Positions 19,760-31,342 of a stretch of DNA of 58,394 nucleotides are shown piece after piece. The position numbers and the translations under genes were made by a program. Source of the stretch: SAR86 cluster bacterium. Its GTDB lineage: Bacteria; Pseudomonadota; Gammaproteobacteria; Magnimaribacterales; Magnimaribacteraceae. Numbering within the stretch: the stretch's first letter is position 1; the number at the start of each line of letters is the position of its first letter. Under the pieces are notes generated by a model. It was given only the letters and a program-made list of their open reading frames with translations, was not told where the DNA came from and ran no database searches. The DNA lies in NCBI GenBank assembly GCA_022447065.1, contig JAKUUM010000011.1:1-58394 (forward strand). Reading direction: 5' to 3'.

Positions 19760-20866
19760 ATGAAATTTATTACTCAAAAGTCCGAAATAGTTGATGCCCT
19801 TCAAATAAGCGCAGCTGTAGCAGAAAGAAGGCAGACTATTCCCATACTTGCAAATCTAAGGATTATTGCAAAAAATAATAAAATAGAAATAACAGCAACA
19901 GACCTAGAAATACAAATCAAAATTTATGCAAAAGTGAAGGAAATCCAAGAGGAAGGTGAAATTACAGTCTCAGCAAGGAAAATGTCTGAGTTGTGCAGGT
20001 CCTTACCAGATAAAGAAGACTTAGAATTTAACTTAAATAATGGAAAGTTAACAATAAGTTCAAAAAAATTTCATGCAGACTTCGCTACAATTTCTTCATC
20101 TGATTTTCCAGAACTAAATGTCTCTGAAACCACTAACTCCATTAAAATTTCTTCAGCCTTATTCCAAAAACTTTTAAGTAAAACTGCATTTTGTATGGCT
20201 TCTCAGGATGTAAGATATTATTTAAACGGACTGTTAATTGAGTATAAAGACTCTCAAATAACTTCAGTTGGTACAGATGGACACAGGCTAGCACTAGCTA
20301 CTAAAAATTTAAATAAAACAGATATAGGAGAAGAAATTAGGCAGATTCTACCCAGAAAAGCAGTATTAGAACTTTCTAAAATTTTAGTTCAAGAAGAAAA
20401 AGAGATTAATGTCAGTTTTGGAAATTCTTACCTTAGAGTACAAGATGAAAATCTTGATTTTTCAACAAAACTAATAGATGCAAAGTTTCCTGATTATAAA
20501 AAGGTTTTACCTTCAGGAGAACCCAATAAGCTTATAATTTTAAAAGAAAATCTTCAATCTGCACTTAACAGAGCTTCTGTTTTATCTAATGAAAAATACA
20601 GAGGAGTCAGGTTCGCCCTAAGTAGAAATTCCTTAAAATTAACTGCTAATAATCCTGAACAAGAATTAGCTGAAGAAACGCTAGAGGTAGACTATAAAGG
20701 GATTTCAATGGAAATTGGTTTTAATATAGGATATATACTTGATGTGTTGAACACCATAGAAACAGATGACGTAGAGCTTAACTTTTATGGCGAAGAAAAA
20801 AGTTGTCTAATTAAAGAGCCCAACAATGATTCAGAGCTCTATGTAATTATGCCAATGAGACTATGA
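19760..20866 (+). CDS. dnaN: DNA polymerase III beta sliding clamp
   Basis: Ring clamp that tethers polymerases, 368 residues (E. coli 366), three repeated clamp domains. Family landmarks include PILANLRI near the N-terminus, TDGHRLA in the middle, and the C-terminal PMRL that forms part of the partner-binding cleft. The gene is A-rich on the coding strand. It begins two bases after dnaA and its stop is one base before recF. Confidence 0.97.
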   Translation: MKFITQKSEIVDALQISAAVAERRQTIPILANLRIIAKNNKIEITATDLEIQIKIYAKVKEIQEEGEITVSARKMSELCRSLPDKEDLEFNLNNGKLTISSKKFHADFATISSSDFPELNVSETTNSIKISSALFQKLLSKTAFCMASQDVRYYLNGLLIEYKDSQITSVGTDGHRLALATKNLNKTDIGEEIRQILPRKAVLELSKILVQEEKEINVSFGNSYLRVQDENLDFSTKLIDAKFPDYKKVLPSGEPNKLIILKENLQSALNRASVLSNEKYRGVRFALSRNSLKLTANNPEQELAEETLEVDYKGISMEIGFNIGYILDVLNTIETDDVELNFYGEEKSCLIKEPNNDSELYVIMPMRL

Positions 20867-20867
20867 A

Positions 20868-21938
20868 ATGTCCGTTGGTAAGGTTTTAATAAAGAACTTT
20901 AGGCTTTTTGAAGATTTTCAATTAAACCTTTCAAACAAGAACTGTTTAATCACCGGACCTAATGGTTCAGGTAAAACATCTTGCTTAGAGGTTATACATC
21001 TTTTGCTTACAAGAAAGTCCCTGAAAACAAGGGACTTAAAGGAATGTATTAGAAAAGACCAAAACAGTTTTTTTTTAGGTTTTCAAGGAATAAGCAGAGG
21101 TGAACAATTAACAATTAGTGCAGAGAAATCACTGAACACCAGAATTTCTATTAGAGCTAACATTAACAATGAGCCCTCTAAAGGTAAAAACCTCCCCTTA
21201 TGCCAGTCTATTCAGGCCAGGGATCTAAGATTGTTAGAAGGTGAGCCTGAACTCAGGAGGGATTTATTTAACAAAATCATGTTCCACGTGGAACATGAAT
21301 CTTATGAAATCAATCAGAGATATAAAAAAGTTTTAATTCAAAGAAACAGAGCCTTAAAAAATAAATCTTCTGAAAAAGAGCTAATAATTTGGACAAATCA
21401 ACTAGTAGAGGAGGGCGAGGAGCTTGGAAAAATAAATAAAGAGTTTTTTCAAAAATTTTATGAAGCCGCAATGGAAATACAAAAAGACAGCAGCAAGAAA
21501 GAAGAATTATTATTTCTGAATGGTTTTAAAATCAAATATAGTCCGGGTTGGGATGAAGGGTTAAAACTTAAAGAGGCCTTAAGAAACTCCATTAATATAG
21601 ATCAAGCTCTAGGATATACAACACAGGGGCCTCATAGGCTGGATTTAAAGTTTTATATTCAAAATAAGTTAGCCAAATCTATACTCTCTCGAGGTCAACA
21701 AACGCTATTGATTTTACTGATTTATTTCAAAATGAATACTATGTTAAATCAAAGTCAAAAAGCTGGCCTTATTTATCTACTAGATGACATCACATCTGAA
21801 TTAGATGAGAAAAATTTAGCAATAACCTTGGAACAAATATACCAACTTGGGTCCCAAGTAATTATCACATCAATTAAGGCGGCGGAGGAGGTGGAAGGAA
21901 GCCCCTTTTTAAGCGAATTTAAACAGATAAATCTTTGA
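20868..21938 (+). CDS. recF: DNA replication and repair protein RecF
   Basis: SMC-like ATPase for gap repair, acting with RecO and RecR. The P-loop is GPNGSGKTS (about 30-38), the ABC-type signature is LSRGQQ and the Walker B is YLLDDITSELD. 356 residues (E. coli 357). Its first quarter-to-half carries MFHVEH, encoded by a perfect parS palindrome (21278-21297), so the coding sequence doubles as a ParB loading site. Followed by a 97-base gap to gyrB. Confidence 0.95.
   Translation: MSVGKVLIKNFRLFEDFQLNLSNKNCLITGPNGSGKTSCLEVIHLLLTRKSLKTRDLKECIRKDQNSFFLGFQGISRGEQLTISAEKSLNTRISIRANINNEPSKGKNLPLCQSIQARDLRLLEGEPELRRDLFNKIMFHVEHESYEINQRYKKVLIQRNRALKNKSSEKELIIWTNQLVEEGEELGKINKEFFQKFYEAAMEIQKDSSKKEELLFLNGFKIKYSPGWDEGLKLKEALRNSINIDQALGYTTQGPHRLDLKFYIQNKLAKSILSRGQQTLLILLIYFKMNTMLNQSQKAGLIYLLDDITSELDEKNLAITLEQIYQLGSQVIITSIKAAEEVEGSPFLSEFKQINL
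21278..21297. promoter_or_regulatory. parS centromere site inside recF
   Basis: A perfect 20-base palindrome whose core TGTTCCACGTGGAACA (21280-21295) matches the pseudomonad parS consensus. It encodes Met-Phe-His-Val-Glu-His within RecF. It lies about 3 kb from the DnaA boxes and 10 kb from parAB, the normal origin-proximal setting. I saw no second copy in the window. Confidence 0.85.
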
Positions 21939-21978
21939 AAATAAGATAAAATACACATATGCCAGCAAAGAAGACTGA

Positions 21979-25190
<3,212 letters not shown>

Positions 25191-25205
25191 ATAAATTAAT
25201 GCAAC

Positions 25206-25757
25206 TTATTCTTTAAGAACATAGCTTACTGCAGCAAAGAGGTTGCTAAAACATCTCTCTTTAGGGGGGCAGAGTTTTGAGGACAGAGTTTTGATCCCGT
25301 ATCCAGTTTTGACTAGCAGAGGAACACAACCATATCTGGTAGCGCACAACATATCTGCTTCCTTGTCTCCAATAAAAAAACTACCTTTAAGAGGGCCGCC
25401 ATGCTTTTGTTCAAGCTGTTTCAAAAGCCCAGTTTCAGGCTTTCTGCAAGAACAATTCTCTTCAGGCAAATGGGGACAGACAGCCATGTAATTAATTTGA
25501 CCACCGGCACTTTCTACCAAAGCAATCATATGATCATGGATTGCTTCCAAGCGCTTCTCGTTTATGATATTTTTATTTACGCAGGCTTGATTTGTAGCGA
25601 TAGCAATAAGAAAGCCAGCAGCAGTTAGCTTAGCAATAGCCTCAAGACTTCCATCTATAGGATTAAACTCTTCATTTTTTGTGACATATCCCCAAAGGTC
25701 TTCATTTATTACGCCATCTCTGTCTAGAATAATAAGTCTAGGTTCATTGTGACGCAC
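25206..25757 (-). CDS. gmhB: D-glycero-beta-D-manno-heptose-1,7-bisphosphate 7-phosphatase
   Basis: HAD-family phosphatase in ADP-heptose synthesis for the LPS inner core. It has the HAD nucleophile motif LDRDGVINED (about 9-18), ATNQA, and the zinc-binding cluster CPHLPEENCSCRKP. 183 residues, normal. The start is GTG at 25757, directly after the GlyRS stop (TAAGTG), so it is likely coupled. Presence with lpxL shows a conventional LPS outer membrane. Confidence 0.92.
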   Translation of the reverse strand: MRHNEPRLIILDRDGVINEDLWGYVTKNEEFNPIDGSLEAIAKLTAAGFLIAIATNQACVNKNIINEKRLEAIHDHMIALVESAGGQINYMAVCPHLPEENCSCRKPETGLLKQLEQKHGGPLKGSFFIGDKEADMLCATRYGCVPLLVKTGYGIKTLSSKLCPPKERCFSNLFAAVSYVLKE

Positions 25758-27116
25758 TTAATTGATATGCTCCTTAACGTAAGCGGGAGCCTCCTCCACA
25801 TGAATCCTTTCTTGCCCCATGGTATCTCTGTCTCTTACAGTAACTGTTTGGTCTTCAAGGGTCTGAAAGTCAACAGTTAAACACAGGGGTGTGCCCACTT
25901 CATCATGACGTCTATAACTTTTCCCTATATTTCCTGAGTTCTCCAATAGGACCCTGCCAAGGCTTAGGCTTTGCAACTTCCTTTTTAATGAAGTTGCTGC
26001 TTGAACTAATTCTTCATTATTTCTCTTTAAAGGAATAACAGCAGCTTTTATAGGCGCTAAATGGGGTTTAAATGCAAGAACAGTTCTTTCCTTTCCTCCT
26101 TCTAACTTTTCTATCTTGAACGCTTCATTTAATATAGCGAGAACCCCTCTCTCTACTCCTGCTGCAGGCTCTATAACATAAGGGACCTTCCACTCCTTAG
26201 TTTGTTTATCTTGGACCGCAAGTTTGGCGTTTGAATTAGTGTTTGAAATCACCTTAGCTTTTATATTTAAATCAGATTGGTTTTTTGTATGAGATCCAAG
26301 ATCAAAGTCGGTTCTATTGGCAATACCCTCAAGCTCCTCTACTGCATGAGGAAATTTATACATCAGATCTATAGTAGACTCTGAATAATGTGCTAGGTCT
26401 TTATCGGGAACTTTATACACATCAAGCTTGTTTTTTTCTATTCCTTGCTCAGACCACCATTTTATTCTGTTTTGAACCCAAAAATTATGCCAATGATCAG
26501 CAGTTCCCGGTTCTACAAAGAATTCTAACTCCATTATCTCAAATTCCCTTACCCTAAAAAGAAAATTTCTAGGTGTCACCTCGTTTCTGAAGGCCTTACC
26601 AATTTGAGCTATTCCAAAGGGTAAATTACGAGAAGTTGAATCTAAAACATTTTTAAAATTGATAAATGTTTGTTGTGCAGTTTCAGGTCTTAAATAAGCG
26701 AAAGAACTTCCATCATCTATTGGGCCAAAATTAGTTTTCAACATAAGATTAAAAGGCCTTGGATCTGTAAGATCGGAAGAACCACAAGAAGGACAGATTA
26801 GCTCTTTTAAATGATCTGCTCTCCAGCGAGAATTGCACGAACGACAATCTACCAACGGATCCGAAAAGGTATCTTCATGACCTGAATGCTTTAATACAGA
26901 AGGGGCGGTTAAAATTGAGGCATCTAAACCTTCAACGTCATCTCTCTCGTAAACCATAGAGCGCCACCAAGATTGTTTTAAGTTATTCTTTAACTCAACT
27001 CCCAGGGGTCCATAATCAAAAAGCCCCTGAAGTCCCCCGTAGATTTCATTTGACTGGTAAATAAAACCACGTCGCTTACAAAGCGCAACTAATTCTTCCA
27101 TAGTTTTAGCAGCCAT
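25758..27116 (-). CDS. glyQS: Glycine--tRNA ligase, single-chain (alpha2) type
   Basis: Class II synthetase that charges tRNA-Gly. The 452-residue protein has the class II motifs ([33 protein letters not shown] shown in parts: RNEVTPRNF and [11 protein letters not shown]) and an anticodon-binding C-terminus ([11 protein letters not shown]). A zinc-like cluster CRSC...CPSCG is present at about 92-113. Most gammaproteobacteria instead carry two genes, glyQ and glyS, in exactly this location before gmhB-plsC. So the enzyme type has been swapped in place. Start ATG at 27116. Confidence 0.95.
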   Translation of the reverse strand: MAAKTMEELVALCKRRGFIYQSNEIYGGLQGLFDYGPLGVELKNNLKQSWWRSMVYERDDVEGLDASILTAPSVLKHSGHEDTFSDPLVDCRSCNSRWRADHLKELICPSCGSSDLTDPRPFNLMLKTNFGPIDDGSSFAYLRPETAQQTFINFKNVLDSTSRNLPFGIAQIGKAFRNEVTPRNFLFRVREFEIMELEFFVEPGTADHWHNFWVQNRIKWWSEQGIEKNKLDVYKVPDKDLAHYSESTIDLMYKFPHAVEELEGIANRTDFDLGSHTKNQSDLNIKAKVISNTNSNAKLAVQDKQTKEWKVPYVIEPAAGVERGVLAILNEAFKIEKLEGGKERTVLAFKPHLAPIKAAVIPLKRNNEELVQAATSLKRKLQSLSLGRVLLENSGNIGKSYRRHDEVGTPLCLTVDFQTLEDQTVTVRDRDTMGQERIHVEEAPAYVKEHIN

Positions 27117-27170
27117 AATTGTTCTTTAAAAAATGCTTATAGTAAGTACTTACTATCATTTATAATAGAT

Positions 27171-28052
27171 TCAATAGGGGTTTTCAAATACTGAATGTTT
27201 AAACCTTTTGTATTCCCAAGCGTATTGTTCCGGTGCTTTCATTATACATTCTTCCAGCTCCCTATTCATGAGATTAACCCCATCTTGAATCGTCAAAACA
27301 TTCATATCCCCAATTTTTTTACTAAAGATAATCTTAAACCCCATTCCTTTCCCTAAACGAATACAGCAAACTGAATGACAAACACTTTTTGTTCTGACAG
27401 CAAGCCTCGAGACAAGTGAAACAGTAAGAGCCTGTGTTCCAAAAAATTTGGAAATTAATCCATTCTCTTCTCTTGGAACTTGATCACTGGCTATCACGAT
27501 TAAACCCCCTTTTTTTAAAGATACAAAAAGTGCTTTTACTCCAGAGGAAGAAGCAGTGACCATTTTAGCTCCCATAGTTTCTCTTGCTTTTTTTACTAGA
27601 ATATCAAGAGAAGGAATCTTAACCGGTGTATAAGGTATGGTGCAGTTAAAATTTTCAGCTAAATAGTTTATAAGGACTTCTATATTTCCGATATGAGGTG
27701 TAAAAAGGATAACACCATTTCCTTCTTCTAAGCTATTAAGGACTAATTCCTTACCTTCAACTTCAATTATTTTGTTTATACCTATTCTAGGGTAAGTTAT
27801 CCAGCACTTGCCTGATTCAAAGAAATTTTTTGAACTTTCTATAAGGCTATTTCTAGTTAAAATTTGAATTTCTTTTTCTGTCTTATAAGGAAAACAAATT
27901 TGTAAATTTATCTTTGTAATATTTCTTAAACTATTAGAAGTTGTGTATAACAAATAACCTGCTAAATGAGCCATTAAATTAATGATTCTTAGGGGAAGGA
28001 TACTTAGAAAGAATAAGAAAAATATGGTTAAATTTATTTTAACCGCATTCAT
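27171..28052 (-). CDS. lpxL: Lipid A biosynthesis acyltransferase (LpxL/HtrB family)
   Basis: Adds a secondary acyl chain to Kdo2-lipid A at the inner membrane. 293 residues with an N-terminal membrane helix (about 8-30), the catalytic His-X4-Glu in TPHIGNIEVL, SDQVPREENG, and the C-terminal PEQYAWEYKRFK typical of the family. Which chain or position it acylates cannot be told. Pseudomonas has an orthologous acyltransferase (PA0011) in the same neighbourhood. Start at ATG 28052 with a GAAAGAAG ribosome site. Confidence 0.88.
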   Translation of the reverse strand: MNAVKINLTIFFLFFLSILPLRIINLMAHLAGYLLYTTSNSLRNITKINLQICFPYKTEKEIQILTRNSLIESSKNFFESGKCWITYPRIGINKIIEVEGKELVLNSLEEGNGVILFTPHIGNIEVLINYLAENFNCTIPYTPVKIPSLDILVKKARETMGAKMVTASSSGVKALFVSLKKGGLIVIASDQVPREENGLISKFFGTQALTVSLVSRLAVRTKSVCHSVCCIRLGKGMGFKIIFSKKIGDMNVLTIQDGVNLMNRELEECIMKAPEQYAWEYKRFKHSVFENPY

Positions 28053-28058
28053 CTTCTT

Positions 28059-28072
28059 TCGGACACGTCCGA
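28059..28072. repeat. Inverted repeat between SnoaL-like ORF and lpxL
   Basis: TCGGAC and GTCCGA separated by AC. It follows the stop of the SnoaL-like ORF by four bases and ends seven bases before lpxL. The two-base loop makes an RNA hairpin awkward, and no T-run follows. It marks the edge of a GC-rich patch. Confidence 0.45.
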
Positions 28073-28076
28073 TACG

Positions 28077-28340
28077 TCAATTGGTATAACCTTCGCAGAA
28101 CTTCCAAAATTCCTTGAAATATTCCCCTATCCTTCCGTTTGTGGAGACGGTTGTACTATCCGGAAGGGTATGTACTTTTCTGAGCTCGAAATACCAGCGA
28201 TTGTCGATGCGCACATACGTGTCTTCGTACCAGCCATGAATGCAGGGGTAAATGGCCTCCGGTCGGAGCAAGAACTCGTTTAGCTGGCATTTTCCATATG
28301 CTTGGTCCGCGGCTTCAGCAATGTACTGTTTCTCATCCAT
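28077..28340 (-). CDS. SnoaL/NTF2-like protein, short, probable C-terminal fragment
   Basis: An 87-residue ORF. The stretch IHGWYEDTYVRIDNRWYFELRKVH resembles the last strands of SnoaL-like (NTF2-fold) proteins (quoted motif parts: GWYEDTYVRIDNRWYF). Family members are usually 130-170 residues, so the N-terminal helices are missing and this may be a remnant or a minimal version. A fair Shine-Dalgarno (AAGGG) precedes the ATG. G+C is about 50% on sampled lines, against about 32% in lpxL and trkH on either side, and codon use differs, suggesting recent transfer. No function can be assigned. Confidence 0.6.
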   Translation of the reverse strand: MDEKQYIAEAADQAYGKCQLNEFLLRPEAIYPCIHGWYEDTYVRIDNRWYFELRKVHTLPDSTTVSTNGRIGEYFKEFWKFCEGYTN

Positions 28341-28368
28341 GCCTCACCCTTCTTGTGATTTTATATTG

Positions 28369-28443
28369 TTAGAAATATTTTCCATATTTGAATACCCCTA
28401 TCATAGAGAATATCATAGCAAATAAAGTTCCCCAGAAGGCCAT
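28369..28443 (-). CDS. Possible 24-residue membrane peptide
   Basis: ORF directly after trkH (10 bases from its stop) coding for a short hydrophobic helix (WGTLFAMIFSMIGVF) with a Lys/Tyr end (KYGKYF). It resembles the layout of small membrane proteins that accompany transporters, but the ribosome site is weak and the ORF is short enough to be chance. Confidence 0.28.
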   Translation of the reverse strand: MAFWGTLFAMIFSMIGVFKYGKYF

Positions 28444-28453
28444 TTAAAAATAC

Positions 28454-29905
28454 TCAATGTCTCCAAAAAGCCGGTGTAAAGAGCACTAAAAGAGTAAATA
28501 TCTCTAATCTGCCTAACAACATTGCAACGCAAAGACTTCCCTTAGAAAAGTTAGAAAGGGCTTGATAGTTATTAGACACATCTCCTAAGCCTGGCCCGAG
28601 GTTGTTGAGAGTAGCTCCTACTGCAGAAAAAGATGTTATGAAGTCATTGCCTTGGGCAAGTAAACACATAAATAATATAAGAAAAACCATCACATATATA
28701 GAAAAAAACCCCCAAACTGACTCTGCGATCCTCGGATTCAAGGGCTTTTTTCCTAATTTAATCGAAATTACAGCATTAGGGTGTACAAGTTTGGTTATTT
28801 CACGAGCACCTTGCTTTGCAAGAATCAACGCCCTAATGACTTTAATTCCACCACCCGTAGATCCTGCACAAGCTCCGATGAACGCCGCTGTTAGTAGCAA
28901 GATAGGAACAAATAATGGCCAACTAGAGTAATTTGCGGTAAGAAAACCTGTAGTTGTAGCTATTGAAACTACCTGAAAAGCACTTTCTTGAATTAGTTTG
29001 GTCCCCGCGCCATCTAAATAAATACTTAGAGTTAAAAAAGTTAACCCAAAAGTACATAAGAGAATTAATAAATATGTTTTTACTTCAGAGTCATAGAAAT
29101 AGTGGAGAAGTCTTTTTTTACTCCAGGCGATGTAATGTAGCCCAAAATTTATGCCCGAAATAATCATGAATACAACTGCTGTCCACCTTATAGAGGATTG
29201 AGTAAAAAAACCAAAATTCTCTTCATGAGTAGAAAATCCTCCAATAGAAACTGTTGAAAAAGCATGGCAGATGGCATCGTAAGTTGTCATTCCAAAGACT
29301 TTATAAGCCAGGGCACACACTATGGTCATAGTTAAATACACATACCAGAGGGCTTTTGCAGTTTCTTTGATTCTGGGAGTTAATTTTGAATCTCTTAAAG
29401 GCCCGGGGGTTTCTGCTTTGTACAGTTGCATTCCTCCTATTCCTAAAAGGGGTAAAACTGCAACTGCTAAAACAATTATTCCCATACCGCCAAGCCATTG
29501 AAGTAGTTGTCTATAAAATAAGAGTGACCTTGGTAGGTCATCTAATCCTATAAGGACAGTCGCTCCAGTGGTTGTTAAGCCTGATATTGATTCGAATAAG
29601 GCATCAATGTAAGAAATCTCTACTTCTTCAGCTAAAAAGAAAGGGAAGGAGCCAAAAACAGCTAAAACTGTCCAAAATAAGACAGTAATGATAAATCCAT
29701 CTTTTGTTCTAAGGTCTTCTTTTCTGTTTGCACTAACTATATAAAGAAGAAAGCCACACACAAAAGTAACCAATAAGGTGTTAAAAAAGACCCTTACTAG
29801 AGAATATTCTCCATAGTAATATGCTACACATGCAGGAAATAACTGGGCTATACTAAACATCATCAAAAGTACGCCCAAGATTCTTAAAGTATATAAAAAA
29901 TTCAT
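28454..29905 (-). CDS. trkH: Trk potassium uptake system, channel subunit TrkH
   Basis: Membrane pore for K+ uptake, 483 residues with four pore-loop repeats. Selectivity-filter regions are visible as LTTTGATVL, VSIGGFSTHE, IATTTGFLT and VGATLNNLGPG, and the gating loop as GSTGGGIKVIR. It follows trkA by 10 bases on the same strand, so channel and regulator are made together. The protein has about ten hydrophobic helices. Confidence 0.94.
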   Translation of the reverse strand: MNFLYTLRILGVLLMMFSIAQLFPACVAYYYGEYSLVRVFFNTLLVTFVCGFLLYIVSANRKEDLRTKDGFIITVLFWTVLAVFGSFPFFLAEEVEISYIDALFESISGLTTTGATVLIGLDDLPRSLLFYRQLLQWLGGMGIIVLAVAVLPLLGIGGMQLYKAETPGPLRDSKLTPRIKETAKALWYVYLTMTIVCALAYKVFGMTTYDAICHAFSTVSIGGFSTHEENFGFFTQSSIRWTAVVFMIISGINFGLHYIAWSKKRLLHYFYDSEVKTYLLILLCTFGLTFLTLSIYLDGAGTKLIQESAFQVVSIATTTGFLTANYSSWPLFVPILLLTAAFIGACAGSTGGGIKVIRALILAKQGAREITKLVHPNAVISIKLGKKPLNPRIAESVWGFFSIYVMVFLILFMCLLAQGNDFITSFSAVGATLNNLGPGLGDVSNNYQALSNFSKGSLCVAMLLGRLEIFTLLVLFTPAFWRH

Positions 29906-29915
29906 TTTATAGAAC

Positions 29916-31286
29916 TTAAGAAGGAGAAAAGATTTCTAGTATTTGGGGAAGGATCTTTTTATCAGTCAGGAAAACTATAATGTGATCATGTTCACGAACT
30001 TTAACATCATCATGGGCGATTTTAGCCTTATTTTTACGTATTATAGCGCCAATTGTAGCCCCCACAGGAAGCTTAATATTACCTAATTCCTTACCTACTA
30101 CATCTTCTTTACCGCTAGTGGAAGCTTTAACTATAGTCTCAATGGCCTCAGCAGCTCCTCTTCTCAAAGAATGAACCTTTACTACTTCGTCTCCCGCTAG
30201 CTCTGATAGAAAAGTTCCTATAGTTATTTGTGACGGAGCTATAGCCACATCTATTCCCTTCCCTATGACTAAATCTACATAGGCTTCGTTGTTAATTAAA
30301 GCTATTACTTTATGCGCACCCATTTCTTTTGCTAGCATACAAGACATTACATTAGCCTCGTCATCATTAGTGACGGCTACAAACACATCAGATTTCTCTA
30401 CATTTTCTTCATGAAGCAAAGACTTGTCCGATACATTGCCTTCTAGAACAATAGTGTTGAGTAGATTTTCAGAAATTACTTTTGCCCTTTCTGGGTTAGC
30501 CTCTATAATCTTTACTTGATGATTGCCTTCTATTTGTTGTGCTAGGCTGCTTCCTATTTTTCCTCCTCCAGCAATGATTACATATTTGTAAGGGTGTTCC
30601 TTTTTCCTCATTTCATTGATTACCTTGATTGCATCTTTTCTTCTAGCGATGAAAAATACTTCATCACCAGCTTCTACGGTGGTTGTCCCCTTTGGGATTA
30701 TTGCACCACCCCCCCTAAATATTGCAGCCACTCTAGTGTCAACATTTGGCATGTGTTTCTTGAGATCTGCTATTTCATGGCCTATTAATGGACCTCCTTT
30801 CACAGCCTTTACACACACTAGATTTAACAACCCATCTCCAAACTCTAAAACCTGAAGAGACCCAGGGGTATCTATCAGAGCTTGGATATGATCTGTTATT
30901 AATTTTTCTGGGCTAACAACAACATCAACTGGAATGACGCCTTCTTCCATCGCCTTTTTCGTTTTATCTTTTAAGTATGCTGATTCTCTAATTCTTGCTA
31001 TGGTTTTAACTTTACTAGAAAGCACTTTTGAGATTAAACAGGAAACTATGTTTACCTCGTCGCTTCCTGTTACAGCTACGACCATGTCAGCTTCCTTAAT
31101 TCCTGAGTTTACTAAATTATTCGGATAAGAACATCTACCAGTTAAGGTACTTATATCTGCCTCTTCTTCTAGATGACGCAGGACGCTTTCATCTTTATCA
31201 ACAACCGTGATGTCGTTGTCCTCTTGAGACAATAAAACGGCCAGTGTACTTCCAACTGTGCCTGCTCCAAGAATAATAATTTTCAA
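29916..31286 (-). CDS. trkA: Trk potassium uptake regulator TrkA
   Basis: Cytosolic NAD(H)/ATP-binding gate of the Trk system. Two RCK modules in tandem, each with a Rossmann motif: ILGAGTVGSTLA (about 4-15) and IIAGGGKIGSSLA in the second half. 456 residues (E. coli 458). The start codon is TTG with a strong AAGGA ribosome site. In most relatives rsmB lies between fmt and trkA; here only 56 bases separate them. Confidence 0.95.
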   Translation of the reverse strand: MKIIILGAGTVGSTLAVLLSQEDNDITVVDKDESVLRHLEEEADISTLTGRCSYPNNLVNSGIKEADMVVAVTGSDEVNIVSCLISKVLSSKVKTIARIRESAYLKDKTKKAMEEGVIPVDVVVSPEKLITDHIQALIDTPGSLQVLEFGDGLLNLVCVKAVKGGPLIGHEIADLKKHMPNVDTRVAAIFRGGGAIIPKGTTTVEAGDEVFFIARRKDAIKVINEMRKKEHPYKYVIIAGGGKIGSSLAQQIEGNHQVKIIEANPERAKVISENLLNTIVLEGNVSDKSLLHEENVEKSDVFVAVTNDDEANVMSCMLAKEMGAHKVIALINNEAYVDLVIGKGIDVAIAPSQITIGTFLSELAGDEVVKVHSLRRGAAEAIETIVKASTSGKEDVVGKELGNIKLPVGATIGAIIRKNKAKIAHDDVKVREHDHIIVFLTDKKILPQILEIFSPS

Positions 31287-31342
31287 AGTTTTCCTTCCCG
31301 GAAATCAAGTAAATTTGATTATAAACCTATTTGTTAGGCTAA

